Of a stretch of DNA of 8,307 nucleotides, positions 1 to 7,120 are shown piece after piece (the first letter of the stretch is position 1; each line of letters starts with the position of its first letter). The notes beneath the pieces were generated by a model. It did no database searches. It worked only from the letters and a program-made list of their open reading frames with translations, and had not been told where the DNA came from. The position numbers and the translations under genes are program-made. This DNA comes from Gemmatimonadaceae bacterium (lineage in GTDB: Bacteria > Gemmatimonadota > Gemmatimonadetes > Gemmatimonadales > Gemmatimonadaceae), in the NCBI GenBank assembly GCA_019689955.1, contig JADGGM010000102.1, positions 1 to 8,307 of the forward strand, given 5' to 3'.

Positions 1-66
1 GCCAGTGACGAAGGGGTGACGCGTGGGGCGTGGGGTCGCGCGCTCCAGCGTCGTTTCATAGATTAG
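1..66 (+). CDS. Possible 3' tail of an upstream gene
   Basis: Frame 1 is open from the window edge to a TAG at 64-66 and reads ASDEGVTRGAWGRALQRRFID. The other two plus-strand frames close within the first 20 bases. With only 21 codons there is no family signal, so this could be chance. The hairpin that follows at 80-104 would suit the end of a transcript. Confidence 0.2.
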   Translation, partial: ASDEGVTRGAWGRALQRRFID

Positions 67-79
67 GCAGAAGGTGCCG

Positions 80-104
80 ATCCCGGCCGGGGTATGGCCG
101 GGAT
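80..104 (+). terminator. Hairpin upstream of tRNA-Asn, possible terminator
   Basis: ATCCCGGCC (80-88) pairs perfectly with GGCCGGGAT (96-104) around a 7-base loop. The sequence after it (TCGCGTCTCTT) is only mildly T-rich, so this is a weak intrinsic terminator at best. It may end an upstream transcript, or lie in the 5' leader of the tRNA transcript. Confidence 0.35.
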
Positions 105-114
105 TCGCGTCTCT

Positions 115-187
115 TGGGGCGTAGCTGAGCTGGCAAAGCGTCGGACTGTTAATCCGAAGATCGGTGGTTCGAATCCACCCGCCCCAG
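115..187 (+). tRNA. tRNA-Asn (anticodon GTT)
   Basis: A complete 73-base cloverleaf. The acceptor stem TGGGGCG (115-121) pairs with CGCCCCA (180-186) and the discriminator is G187. The D-arm reads GCTGAGCTGGCAAAGC. The anticodon stem TCGGA/TCCGA encloses loop CTGTTAA with anticodon GTT at 148-150. The T-arm carries the canonical TTCGAAT loop. The U-A first pair and G discriminator match known bacterial tRNA-Asn. No CCA is encoded, so the end must be added by CCA-adding enzyme. The 3' end (166-187) has an imperfect copy at 6652-6673, relevant to possible use as an integration site. Confidence 0.97.
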
Positions 188-199
188 CTGTACGATCTC

Positions 200-240
200 A
201 CCGTCCGGTCGCGAGCTCCCCGGTCGGACGGTTTGTGTTT
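200..240 (+). terminator. Intrinsic terminator after tRNA-Asn
   Basis: ACCGTCCG (200-207) pairs with CGGACGGT (225-232) and is followed by the T-rich run TTGTGTTT (233-240). It lies 12 bases past the tRNA, so it most likely ends the tRNA transcript. Confidence 0.7.
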
Positions 241-354
241 CCGGGATGCGTCGTACCGTTTGTGGTGCTGTTGCTCTCCCGTGCAAGTCGTTCACCTGCA
301 TCTGCAAGGACTACCATCCAGATTGCTCAAAGGGCTTTTTCCGGAGGCATGCCC

Positions 355-707
355 ATGGCGACCCTGACCCACGAGCTCCGCGCAATCGAACAGGCGCACG
401 ATCTATTGGGGTGGGGCTGACCTATGCCGAAGTGACGCGGGCAATCAAAGCCGACGAGAGCACCGTGCATCGTTGGCGGGCCGGAGATACTGAGCCGTCT
501 CCCATCTTCCTCGATCGCGTGGATGCGTTGGGAGAGCTCCTGGGCGAGTCGCGCCGCACGGTGAAGGATCAGGCCACGGCGCGGTACTGGCTGGGCCGGG
601 CCGTACCCGCACTCCGGGGACAGACGCCGCGCGAAGTGCTACTCGCCGGTCGCCTCAAGCGGCTCACTGGATTGCTCGCGAGCTTCAACGCCGGCAATGC
701 GCCATGA
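355..707 (+). CDS. Xre/MbcA/ParS-type antitoxin, frameshifted
   Basis: This encodes a small DNA-binding antitoxin of the kind paired with RES-domain toxins. ATG 355 has a good Shine-Dalgarno, GGAGG at 343-347, seven bases upstream. Translation starts MATLTHELRAIEQAHDLLGWG and then hits TGA at 418-420. The same protein continues one frame back from about 417 as LTYAEVTRAI and runs to the TGA at 705-707. One G missing from the GGGGTGGGG stretch (408-416) would give a continuous protein of about 117 residues. The first half contains a helix-turn-helix (DESTVHRWRAG). The last 50 residues (ARYWLGRAVPALRGQTPREVLLAG and onward) match the toxin-binding domain formerly called DUF2384. If the shift is real, a shorter product might start at GTG 411, but that start lacks a clear ribosome site. 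No toxin gene follows; a RES remnant lies 5.6 kb downstream. Confidence 0.75.
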
Positions 708-781
708 GGCGTGATAGCGCGTGACCGCACAGGGCGCGACGCCGCTTCATGGGAACGTCTAGAGGACTGAGCGAGGCGGAG

Positions 782-802
782 GACCACCGCGTGGCGGTGG
801 TC
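782..802 (+). terminator. Hairpin after the antitoxin gene
   Basis: GACCACCGC (782-790) pairs with GCGGTGGTC (794-802) over a GTG loop, followed by TGGTCTTCGT. The tight 9-bp stem with a weak T-run is terminator-like and lies 75 bases beyond the antitoxin stop. This suggests the antitoxin is transcribed alone. Confidence 0.55.
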
Positions 803-1410
803 TGGTCTTCGTCCGAACGCGCGACGGAGTGTACTACGCGCGGCAGCCGGTACCTGCCGTTCGAGATCCCGTCAGCCGCCCCATATGGATGAAAGGCCAG
901 CCGCTGTGGGCACGGCGTGCCATCCAAAACGGCACAGCACTGCTCCATTTCGGACGGCCGGGCGGGAAGCGCGTTTGGCCCGCGTACGTGCAAGCGCAGC
1001 GACGGCACGTAGCTACGCCACCGCCCCGCTCCGACGTCCGCAGGCACGGCACCTGCCCCGGGACCCGCCAGCGCCCCATCGGTGTATCGCTCGGAGCGCA
1101 TGGCCCCGCCGCGGAGTCGGCATGTGTCGCACCCGTCGAACGGTCTCGTTGCGCATGCGGCACCCTGCACTTGCACGCGACTGCGCATCGCGCGCCGGGC
1201 GCGCGTTGCCGTTTCCTCTGGCCCTCGTCGTTGGGATGGCTCACGCGTTCGCCGCCCGGCGGATGCGTGGCCGAAGCACATCGATCACCCCCGTCCCTAC
1301 AGCCTGCCGCTGGATACCGTGGGTCGCGCGCCATCGACCACGCGGTCCATGCCGCCGAGTGTGAGCACCGGGGTGGCAGGGGTGATCATCTGTAGGCCGC
1401 TCGCGGCGCG
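803..1410. other. About 600 bases with no convincing gene
   Basis: All six frames contain long overlapping open stretches, but the translations are rich in Arg, Ala, Pro and Cys with no recognisable domain, as expected from GC-rich non-coding DNA. No open frame combines a ribosome site with a plausible start. The only small structures I see are a GC-rich inverted repeat at 1190-1204 (GCGCGCC/GGCGCGC) and GCATGC palindromes. It is either a long leader and regulatory region for the downstream operon or decayed gene material. I could not pick out a confident promoter. Confidence 0.5.
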
Positions 1411-1437
1411 AGGCATCGGAGAGCGGGGATGCCTTTT
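1411..1437 (+). terminator. Terminator-like hairpin in the operon leader
   Basis: AGGCATC (1411-1417) pairs perfectly with GATGCCT (1428-1434) around a 10-base purine-rich loop, and T1434 begins a TTTT run (1434-1437). It sits only 16 bases before the chosen ATG 1454. It could block read-through into the operon or act as an attenuator in its leader; the sequence cannot decide which. Confidence 0.4.
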
Positions 1438-1453
1438 CCCACCCGGGTTTCAC

Positions 1454-2802
<1,349 letters not shown>

Positions 2803-2806
<4 letters not shown>

Positions 2807-3402
2807 ACAAGCGGTGTGTCCTGCTGGCGCTGGTCATCGGCGCGACGGCGTGTGGGGATGGTACCACCGGACCGGTGCCCACCGATCAGCCTCACTTTCT
2901 GCAGACGGCCGTCGGCGCGCCGCCGCTCGCGAATCCCATCGTGAGCTTCTGGGCCTCCTATGATCACGGCGGGGAAGCACGGATCGTCTACCACGCGCTC
3001 CCGAGCGCCGGCGACTCCGCGGTGCTCCTCGACTTCACGGTGCCGAGCCAATCCCTGCTCGAGCGGCCCGATGGATCGCGCCTCGGTCCCGGTGACTCGG
3101 TCCTCGTCACGATCACGGTGATCGATCCGATCCGGATGGTCGCGCAGTTCGAGCCGTCCGGGCTGCGATTCTCCGCCGCGAGGCCGGCGCATCTCACGCT
3201 GTCGCTCGGTGAGATCGATCCGGACCTCAATGCCGACGGGCACGTGGACGCAACGGATGACCTCCTGAAGGGCGAGCTTCACATCTGGCGCCAGGAGCAG
3301 CTCGGCGATCCGTGGACGCAGCTTCCCACGCAGGTCGACCTGGTGCTCGGCACGGTAGCGGCGGACATCTCGGGCTTCACCAACTACGCGGTCGCGTACT
3401 GA
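2803..3402 (+). CDS. Lipoprotein, ZU5-like, Ca-loop insert
   Basis: A 199-residue putative lipoprotein. Its ATG overlaps the activator stop as ATGA, implying translational coupling. The N-terminus [17 protein letters not shown] is a short charged and hydrophobic signal with a probable lipobox at ATA-C17; Ala at -3 is atypical but tolerated. The C-terminal third reads like the ZU5-type beta domain common in secreted proteins. It has [20 protein letters not shown] (116-135), then an acidic insert, then [17 protein letters not shown] (159-175) and a GFTNYAVAY end. The insert D141[11 protein letters not shown]152 matches a dockerin/EF-hand-like calcium-binding loop. This would place it in the periplasm or on the outer membrane. 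The specific function is unknown; its tie to a regulator and a TPR protein suggests an envelope sensor or effector. Confidence 0.9.
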
Positions 3403-3412
3403 GCGAGGATCC

Positions 3413-4423
3413 GTGGACCGCGGACGCGCCATCGACCTGCTGATCTCCGAGGCCCGGGCTCGCGTCGCGAGCGGGGCCTGGGGCGATGTGCGCGCCCTGC
3501 TAAGCGAGCGCGAGGGCGAGGTGCGCCAGCGTCCGGAGCTGATCGCGCTCCTCGGGGAGGCCTACCTCAGAACGCACGCGCCGCGCGAGGCGTGTGGATG
3601 GCTCGAGCGCACCATCCTCGACCTCCGGCGGGCCGGGGATCGCGCCGCGCTGCGCAAGGCGACGAACTTGGTCGGCGTCGCGCGCTTCGAGCTCGGCGAC
3701 CTCGACGCGGCGGAGCACGCCTTCCACGCGGCGGTCTCGCTCGGGCGCATCGATGGCGACGACGTGGCGCTCGCGCGGGCCACGAACAACCTCGGCTTGA
3801 TCGCGAACGTCCGAGGGCGGCACGCGGAAGCGCTGGCGCTCTACCGCGTGGCGATTCCGTCGTATCAGCGCCTCGGCCAGCCCCGAGGGCTCGCCGAGAC
3901 CTACCACAATCTCGCGATCACGTTTCGCGATGTCGGTGATGTGGCGCACGCCGAGGCGTGCGAGCGGCGGGCAATCGAGTACGCGCGCCAAGCAGCCGAT
4001 GAGCGGCTCGTCGCGATGGCACAGGTAGGGCTGGCCGAGCTGCAGTTCCGCCAGGGCGACGCGGCGCTCGCGGAGGCCACCGCCCGGCGCGGCGCCGACG
4101 TGTTCGCGCGGATCGGCGATGCCAAAGGGGAAGCCGACGCCCTTCGGCTCGCCGGGGTCGCCGCGATCGCGCTCGCGAAGTACGATGTGGCGGAGGCCGT
4201 ACTGGCCCGCGCCGTGGAGCTCGCGTCGAGCCGAGGATATGCTCTCGTCGAAGGGGAAGCCCGCCACGCACAGGCCGAGCTGGCGCTCGTGCGCGGCGAC
4301 CTCCAGGGCGCGCGGGCGGCCGCGGCGGCCGCGCTGACGCTTTTCGAGCGCGTCCGAGCGGCGAGCAACGCGGCCGCCCTGCGCGCGTGGATGTCGTCCA
4401 CGCTGCCGCCCGACGCACCCTGA
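3413..4423 (+). CDS. TPR-repeat protein
   Basis: A 336-residue all-helical protein with about seven tetratricopeptide repeats at a period near 40 residues. The clear ones begin near 84 (LVGVARFELGDLDAAEHAF), 126 (NLGLIANVRGRHAEALALY), 166 (NLAITFRDVGDVAHAEACE), 206 (GLAELQFRQGDAALAEATA), 247 (AGVAAIALAKYDVAEAVLA) and 286 (AQAELALVRGDLQGARAAA). There is no signal peptide or membrane segment, so it is probably cytoplasmic. The start is GTG 3413, with GAGG (3405-3408) four bases upstream and only 10 bases between the lipoprotein stop and this start. That makes it the third gene of the operon. The 40-residue period resembles TPR modules that bind peptides or regulatory proteins, and a plausible partner is the activator encoded first. 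That partnership is inferred from position only. Confidence 0.93.
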   Translation: MDRGRAIDLLISEARARVASGAWGDVRALLSEREGEVRQRPELIALLGEAYLRTHAPREACGWLERTILDLRRAGDRAALRKATNLVGVARFELGDLDAAEHAFHAAVSLGRIDGDDVALARATNNLGLIANVRGRHAEALALYRVAIPSYQRLGQPRGLAETYHNLAITFRDVGDVAHAEACERRAIEYARQAADERLVAMAQVGLAELQFRQGDAALAEATARRGADVFARIGDAKGEADALRLAGVAAIALAKYDVAEAVLARAVELASSRGYALVEGEARHAQAELALVRGDLQGARAAAAAALTLFERVRAASNAAALRAWMSSTLPPDAP

Positions 4424-4435
4424 ATGCTACGACGA

Positions 4436-4472
4436 GGCGAGCCGGAGGCCATGCGTCGACCTCCGGCTCGCC
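4436..4472. terminator. Bidirectional terminator, convergent genes
   Basis: GGCGAGCCGGAGG (4436-4448) pairs perfectly over 13 bp with CCTCCGGCTCGCC (4460-4472) around an 11-base loop. On the plus strand it is followed by CCGTCTTGG. It begins 12 bases after the TPR stop and lies 27 bases from the convergent Spy-like stop, so it probably serves both transcripts. Confidence 0.8.
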
Positions 4473-4499
4473 CCGTCTTGGTGCGTGGTGCGGCTCGAG

Positions 4500-5282
4500 T
4501 TACTGCTGATGCGTGCCGGGCTTCGAGCGCTGCGGCGCGCTCTGCGTGGGACGCTGCGATCCGTCCTGCTGCGATCCGTCCTGCGTCGAGTGCGCCTGCG
4601 ACGAGCTCTGATGCGAGGCGTCGGCGCTCGCCGACCCACTGGGGTCGGCGGCCACGCTCGCGTCGCTCCCCGCGTTCACCTCGGCGGTCGCGCCGGCCTG
4701 CACGTTCGCGTCGAAGCGCGCCTGCTGCTCGGCCGTCAGGATGCTGCGGATTCGGGCCCGATACGCGGCCGCCCGCTCCCGGACCTCGCGCGCGCTGGCC
4801 TGCGCGCGCTGCTCGGCGTCTGCCGCGGCCTGCGCGGACGCATCACCCTGCGTGCTCGCTCCCAGGGCGATCTCGTGCGCGTAGCTCTGCGCGTAGGCAT
4901 CGACGCGCGCCTGCTGCTCGGCCGTGAGCGACACGCCCGCGAGCAACGCCGTGGTCGCGGCCGCGACGGACGACCGAACCTGCGCGACCGAGACCGTTGT
5001 CGCGTGTGCATCGGCGACCGCGGCGCCGTTCCCCGCGGCGTGCGCGGACCCCTTCTGGACCTTTGAGGACGAGCGCGCCGCGGTCTTCGCCGTGCCGCGG
5101 GCGGCGGCACCCGTCGTCCCCCGCACCTGTCCCGTGACGCGTGGCACGCTCGTCGTCACACTAGTGCCGACGCGCGCCGTGGTTCCCAGCGTCCCGGACA
5201 CTTGCGCGTGGGCCGGCGCGGTCAGCGCGCCGAACAGGGCGGCGGTGATGGTCAGCGTGGTGCAGCGAATCATCGTGGTCAT
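4500..5282 (-). CDS. Spy/CpxP-like periplasmic LTxxQ protein
   Basis: A 260-residue secreted protein. The start ATG (5280-5282) has a strong ribosome site AAGGAG six bases upstream. Residues 1-26 are a signal peptide ending APAHA, with cleavage before Gln27. A low-complexity Thr/Ala/Gly segment follows to about residue 98. Two LTAEQQAR motifs, at 119-126 and 182-189, are the LTxxQ signature of the Spy/CpxP family (periplasmic chaperone and stress-adaptor proteins), joined by Ala/Gln/Glu-rich predicted helix. The final 60 residues are Ser/Gln/Asp-rich and look disordered, including QDGSQQDGSQ encoded by a perfect 15-bp tandem duplication. It is longer than typical Spy (about 160 residues) because of both tails. 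It lies 58 bases downstream of the barrel gene and may be co-transcribed with it. Confidence 0.87.
   Translation of the reverse strand: MTTMIRCTTLTITAALFGALTAPAHAQVSGTLGTTARVGTSVTTSVPRVTGQVRGTTGAAARGTAKTAARSSSKVQKGSAHAAGNGAAVADAHATTVSVAQVRSSVAAATTALLAGVSLTAEQQARVDAYAQSYAHEIALGASTQGDASAQAAADAEQRAQASAREVRERAAAYRARIRSILTAEQQARFDANVQAGATAEVNAGSDASVAADPSGSASADASHQSSSQAHSTQDGSQQDGSQRPTQSAPQRSKPGTHQQ
4554..4583. repeat. 15-bp perfect tandem duplication
   Basis: CTGCGATCCGTCCTG occurs twice back to back (4554-4568, 4569-4583). It is in phase with the minus-strand Spy-like gene and encodes QDGSQ twice in the disordered tail. Confidence 0.9.
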
Positions 5283-5340
5283 GGATGTCTCCTTGTTGTG
5301 GATGAAGGTGCCGGCTGGTGATCAGGGCGGGCCGCGAAGG

Positions 5341-6204
5341 TCAGCAGCCGCCGATGAGCCGACACGACGTATTGCCGATGGGAAGGAGCCCGCCATCGGC
5401 GGGGCGGGTGACGCCACCGCTGCTGCGCGCGCTGGGGGACGTTGCGCCGACGGGGGAGAGCCCCGCGAACGCGGTCCCGATCCCCAGCGAGAACGACCAC
5501 GTGGGGCCGGCGCCGCGCAGGGTGCGCCCCGCGCTCAGGCTCAGCGCGGTCTGGCCGAAGAGCGTGCGGACGACCGTGGCGTTGATCGCCCGCGCGGGCT
5601 CGTAGGCAGCGGGCGCGTCACCGCGCAGCTCGAGCGCGTACCCGACGCTCAGATTCATGCGCGCGCCGGCGAGGAGCACGGCGTCGCCGACGAGCGCGGT
5701 GGTCGCAATGCCGTGCGGGAGCGAGTCGCCCACGCGGAGGAGGCGCGAGACCCCTGCACGAATCGTGAGCATCGCGAGCGGGGACAGCGCGAGCGTCCCC
5801 TCGGCGCTCATGAGCGATTGTCCACGGCCGAGTCCCTGGCTCGCGTCGCCCGTGGGGAGCGACGCCACACCCGCGACGCCGAGCGTCGGCTGCCAGGGCG
5901 CCGAGAAGCCGTGTACGACGCCGGCGAACACCGGCAGGTCGGTGAGCCCGGAATTGGCGGGGCGGCCATCGGCTCCCGTGATGCGCAGGAGCGTGGGGAT
6001 GGCGCCGAGCGTCAGCCACGGTGTGGGTGCGAGTTGGACGATGGCGCCGAGCGCCTGCTCCTGGTGACCATCATGCCATCCGAACGCCGCAACCGTGAGA
6101 CCGTACGACGTGTGATCGGCTTGCGCGACGGCCGCCGGCGTCGCGCCGGCGAGGAGCGCCGTGACCGTGGCCGCCGCGAGTGACCGTGTACGAGCGTTGA
6201 GCAT
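5341..6204 (-). CDS. Outer-membrane beta-barrel protein
   Basis: A 287-residue secreted protein, probably an outer-membrane barrel of the MetA-pathway/'transporter' type. The start ATG (6202-6204) has GGAGA (6215-6211) six bases upstream. Residues 1-28 form a signal peptide (LAAATVTALLAGATPAAVAQA). The mature part alternates short amphipathic strands with turns: YGLTVAAFGW, ALGAIVQLAPTPWLTLGAIPTLLRI, PTLGVAGVASLPTGD, MNLSVGYALEL, TALSLSAGRTLRG and WSFSLGIGTAFAG. This is the pattern of an 8- to 12-stranded barrel. The end is unusual: a Ser/Gly/Pro tail with two cysteines (SCRLIGGC) rather than a terminal aromatic. Substrate unknown. It is the first gene of a probable two-gene minus-strand unit with the Spy-like protein, which might assist folding of envelope proteins. 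The family assignment rests on pattern, not on a signature motif. Confidence 0.82.
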   Translation of the reverse strand: MLNARTRSLAAATVTALLAGATPAAVAQADHTSYGLTVAAFGWHDGHQEQALGAIVQLAPTPWLTLGAIPTLLRITGADGRPANSGLTDLPVFAGVVHGFSAPWQPTLGVAGVASLPTGDASQGLGRGQSLMSAEGTLALSPLAMLTIRAGVSRLLRVGDSLPHGIATTALVGDAVLLAGARMNLSVGYALELRGDAPAAYEPARAINATVVRTLFGQTALSLSAGRTLRGAGPTWSFSLGIGTAFAGLSPVGATSPSARSSGGVTRPADGGLLPIGNTSCRLIGGC

Positions 6205-6308
6205 GCGAGCTCTCCGTGGTGCACGTGGAGTGGACCGACTGTCGCATTAGCGGCCCTCCAACAACGCACACGCCGGGCCCGTCGAGGAGACCGGGTGCTC
6301 AACCGTAA

Positions 6309-6568
6309 GTGACTATGTCATCGGGACTTAGCGAGTGTGACGCGCATCACCCGGCGCGTCGTCGTCTCGTGACGGTGCAGCGGCTGCGCCGTTTCGATGC
6401 AGGGGACAGGTGGGACGCGGTTTCGGCGCTCCTGCAAGTGCCGGCGATGACCGGGTATCCCTACGAGCCCAACGTGCTCATCAACCCCCGGCACCCGGAT
6501 GTACGGCCCTCCGCCTCGACGGGCCGCATCTGGTTGCGTGGGATGAGCGTTTGCTCGACGTGCAATGA
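6309..6568 (+). pseudogene. RES toxin C-terminal remnant, frameshifted
   Basis: RES-domain toxins act on NAD+ and are paired with Xre/MbcA antitoxins. From about 6384 frame 3 reads QRLRRFDAGDRWDAVSALLQ, then VPAMTGYPYEPNVLINPRHPD, matching the conserved end of RES proteins (a GD-W...ALL-VPS...NYL-NP-HPD pattern). At about 6501 homology jumps one frame and continues TALRLDGPHLVAWDERLLDVQ to a TGA at 6566-6568, the usual RES ending with a WD-RL motif. One missing base near 6501 explains the shift. No N-terminal RES half (GGRWN region) exists upstream: the frame is stopped by TAA at 6306-6308, and the neighbour is the divergent barrel gene. The remnant is therefore truncated as well as shifted and should be inactive. 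Its 5' limit is uncertain. Identification is from recalled family pattern. Confidence 0.62.
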
Positions 6569-6651
6569 GTTGTTTTCGGGTCGTCAGGCTCGCTCGGCGC
6601 GGCGCCGCACGCTCTCACGTGCAGCCTCTCGGGTGTTGCGCGAAGAACAGC

Positions 6652-6673
6652 GGTTCGAGTCTACCCGCTCCCG
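6652..6673 (+). other. Imperfect copy of tRNA-Asn 3' end (possible att)
   Basis: These 22 bases match the T-loop, T-arm 3' strand and acceptor 3' strand of the tRNA-Asn at 166-187 at 18 of 22 positions. Three of the four differences are transitions. Shared core: GGTTCGA, TC, ACCCGC. There is no matching 5' acceptor or anticodon arm upstream, so it is not a tRNA gene. Such partial tRNA ends typically mark the far side of an integrated element. Confidence 0.45.
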
Positions 6674-6774
6674 TAGGTTCGACTTCACGCTTCGCATGGT
6701 GATTGTCATGCGGACCGTCCTGCCGTTGGCGCGACGTCTAACGGCCACGTCGCCTGAACGGCAACGGCTAGCAA

Positions 6775-6827
6775 TGTCGCATTCTGTCGCGCGAATTCGC
6801 GCGAATGGCATGCGACAACGTGCGACA
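6775..6827. repeat. Nested palindrome with TGTCGCA/TGCGACA motifs
   Basis: The outer arms TGTCGCAT (6775-6782) and ATGCGACA (6810-6817) enclose an 18-bp perfect palindrome TCGCGCGAATTCGCGCGA (6787-6804). A further direct copy of TGCGACA follows at 6821-6827. TGTCGCATT also occurs at 6240-6248, upstream of the barrel gene. It could be an operator, a recombination site, or a cruciform-forming relic. Confidence 0.6.
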
Positions 6828-6868
6828 GCTATCCTGCCGACATTGGCAATGAACGGTGCAACAACGAC

Positions 6869-7120
6869 TTGGCGCATTGGCTCTCGTGGCGCTGCGCATG
6901 CTTCAACCGCGTGTATTCACGCTTCGACAAGCATCAGGGAAAACTCGTTGGTATTCGGCACTACACTGGAAGAGCAAGGTGCAGGTGCCGCGTATGCGGC
7001 CGGACGGTTTCGTATGTGGTGTGGACCGAGCTCCCGCAGTGCGTCCTCGACGAGCCCGAACGCACGCCAGTATCCTCGCGCGGCCCCCGCGCTGCGGGTG
7101 TCGGCGTCTCTATTGATTGA
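6869..7120 (+). CDS. Small Cys-rich ORF, possible gene fragment
   Basis: An 83-codon frame beginning at TTG 6869; it is open further upstream to a TGA at 6755-6757, but without any ATG or GTG. It reads LAHWLSWRCACFNRVYSRFDK, then IRHYTGRARCRCRVCGRTVSY and VVWTELPQCVL. The balanced composition and a C-x-C ... C-x-C-x2-C-G cluster resemble a zinc ribbon, a little like those in transposases, and differ from the Arg/Ala/Pro noise of neighbouring shadow frames. No ribosome site is evident. It overlaps the convergent TonB-C gene end by about 11 bases. It is probably a 5'-truncated fragment rather than an expressed gene, and I do not recognise it. Confidence 0.3.
   Translation: MAHWLSWRCACFNRVYSRFDKHQGKLVGIRHYTGRARCRCRVCGRTVSYVVWTELPQCVLDEPERTPVSSRGPRAAGVGVSID

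Larger units (their letters stand above)
6569..6868. other. Gene-poor stretch between RES remnant and Cys ORF
   Basis: No frame on either strand yields a recognisable protein with a start and ribosome site. It contains only the tRNA-end-like segment and the palindrome cluster listed separately. A GTCTAAC at about 6737 superficially resembles an integron site end but has no partner. Confidence 0.45.

Noticed and set aside
704..790. Toxin start overlapping the antitoxin stop (ATGA at 704) and a RES N-terminal half
   Set aside because: The frame stops after six codons and no GGRWN-like RES motif is found in any frame downstream to 1450.
829..1395. Long overlapping open frames on both strands across 829-1395
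   Set aside because: No domain, no ribosome site, and Arg/Ala/Pro/Cys-rich translations in all frames, as expected of GC-rich non-coding DNA.
4924..6183. 419-codon plus-strand frame across both secreted-protein genes
   Set aside because: It is antisense to two genes with signal peptides and good ribosome sites; its translation is Arg/Gly/Glu-rich noise.
6652..6673. A complete second tRNA gene ending at the T-arm-like sequence
   Set aside because: The preceding 60 bases give no matching acceptor 5' strand, D-arm or anticodon arm.
6735..6830. Integron attC site starting at GTCTAAC
   Set aside because: No GTTRRRY partner at a suitable distance and no integrase or gene cassette structure.
7078..7092. 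Terminator for the TonB-C gene
   Set aside because: The 6-bp GC hairpin has no T-run in the direction of transcription.
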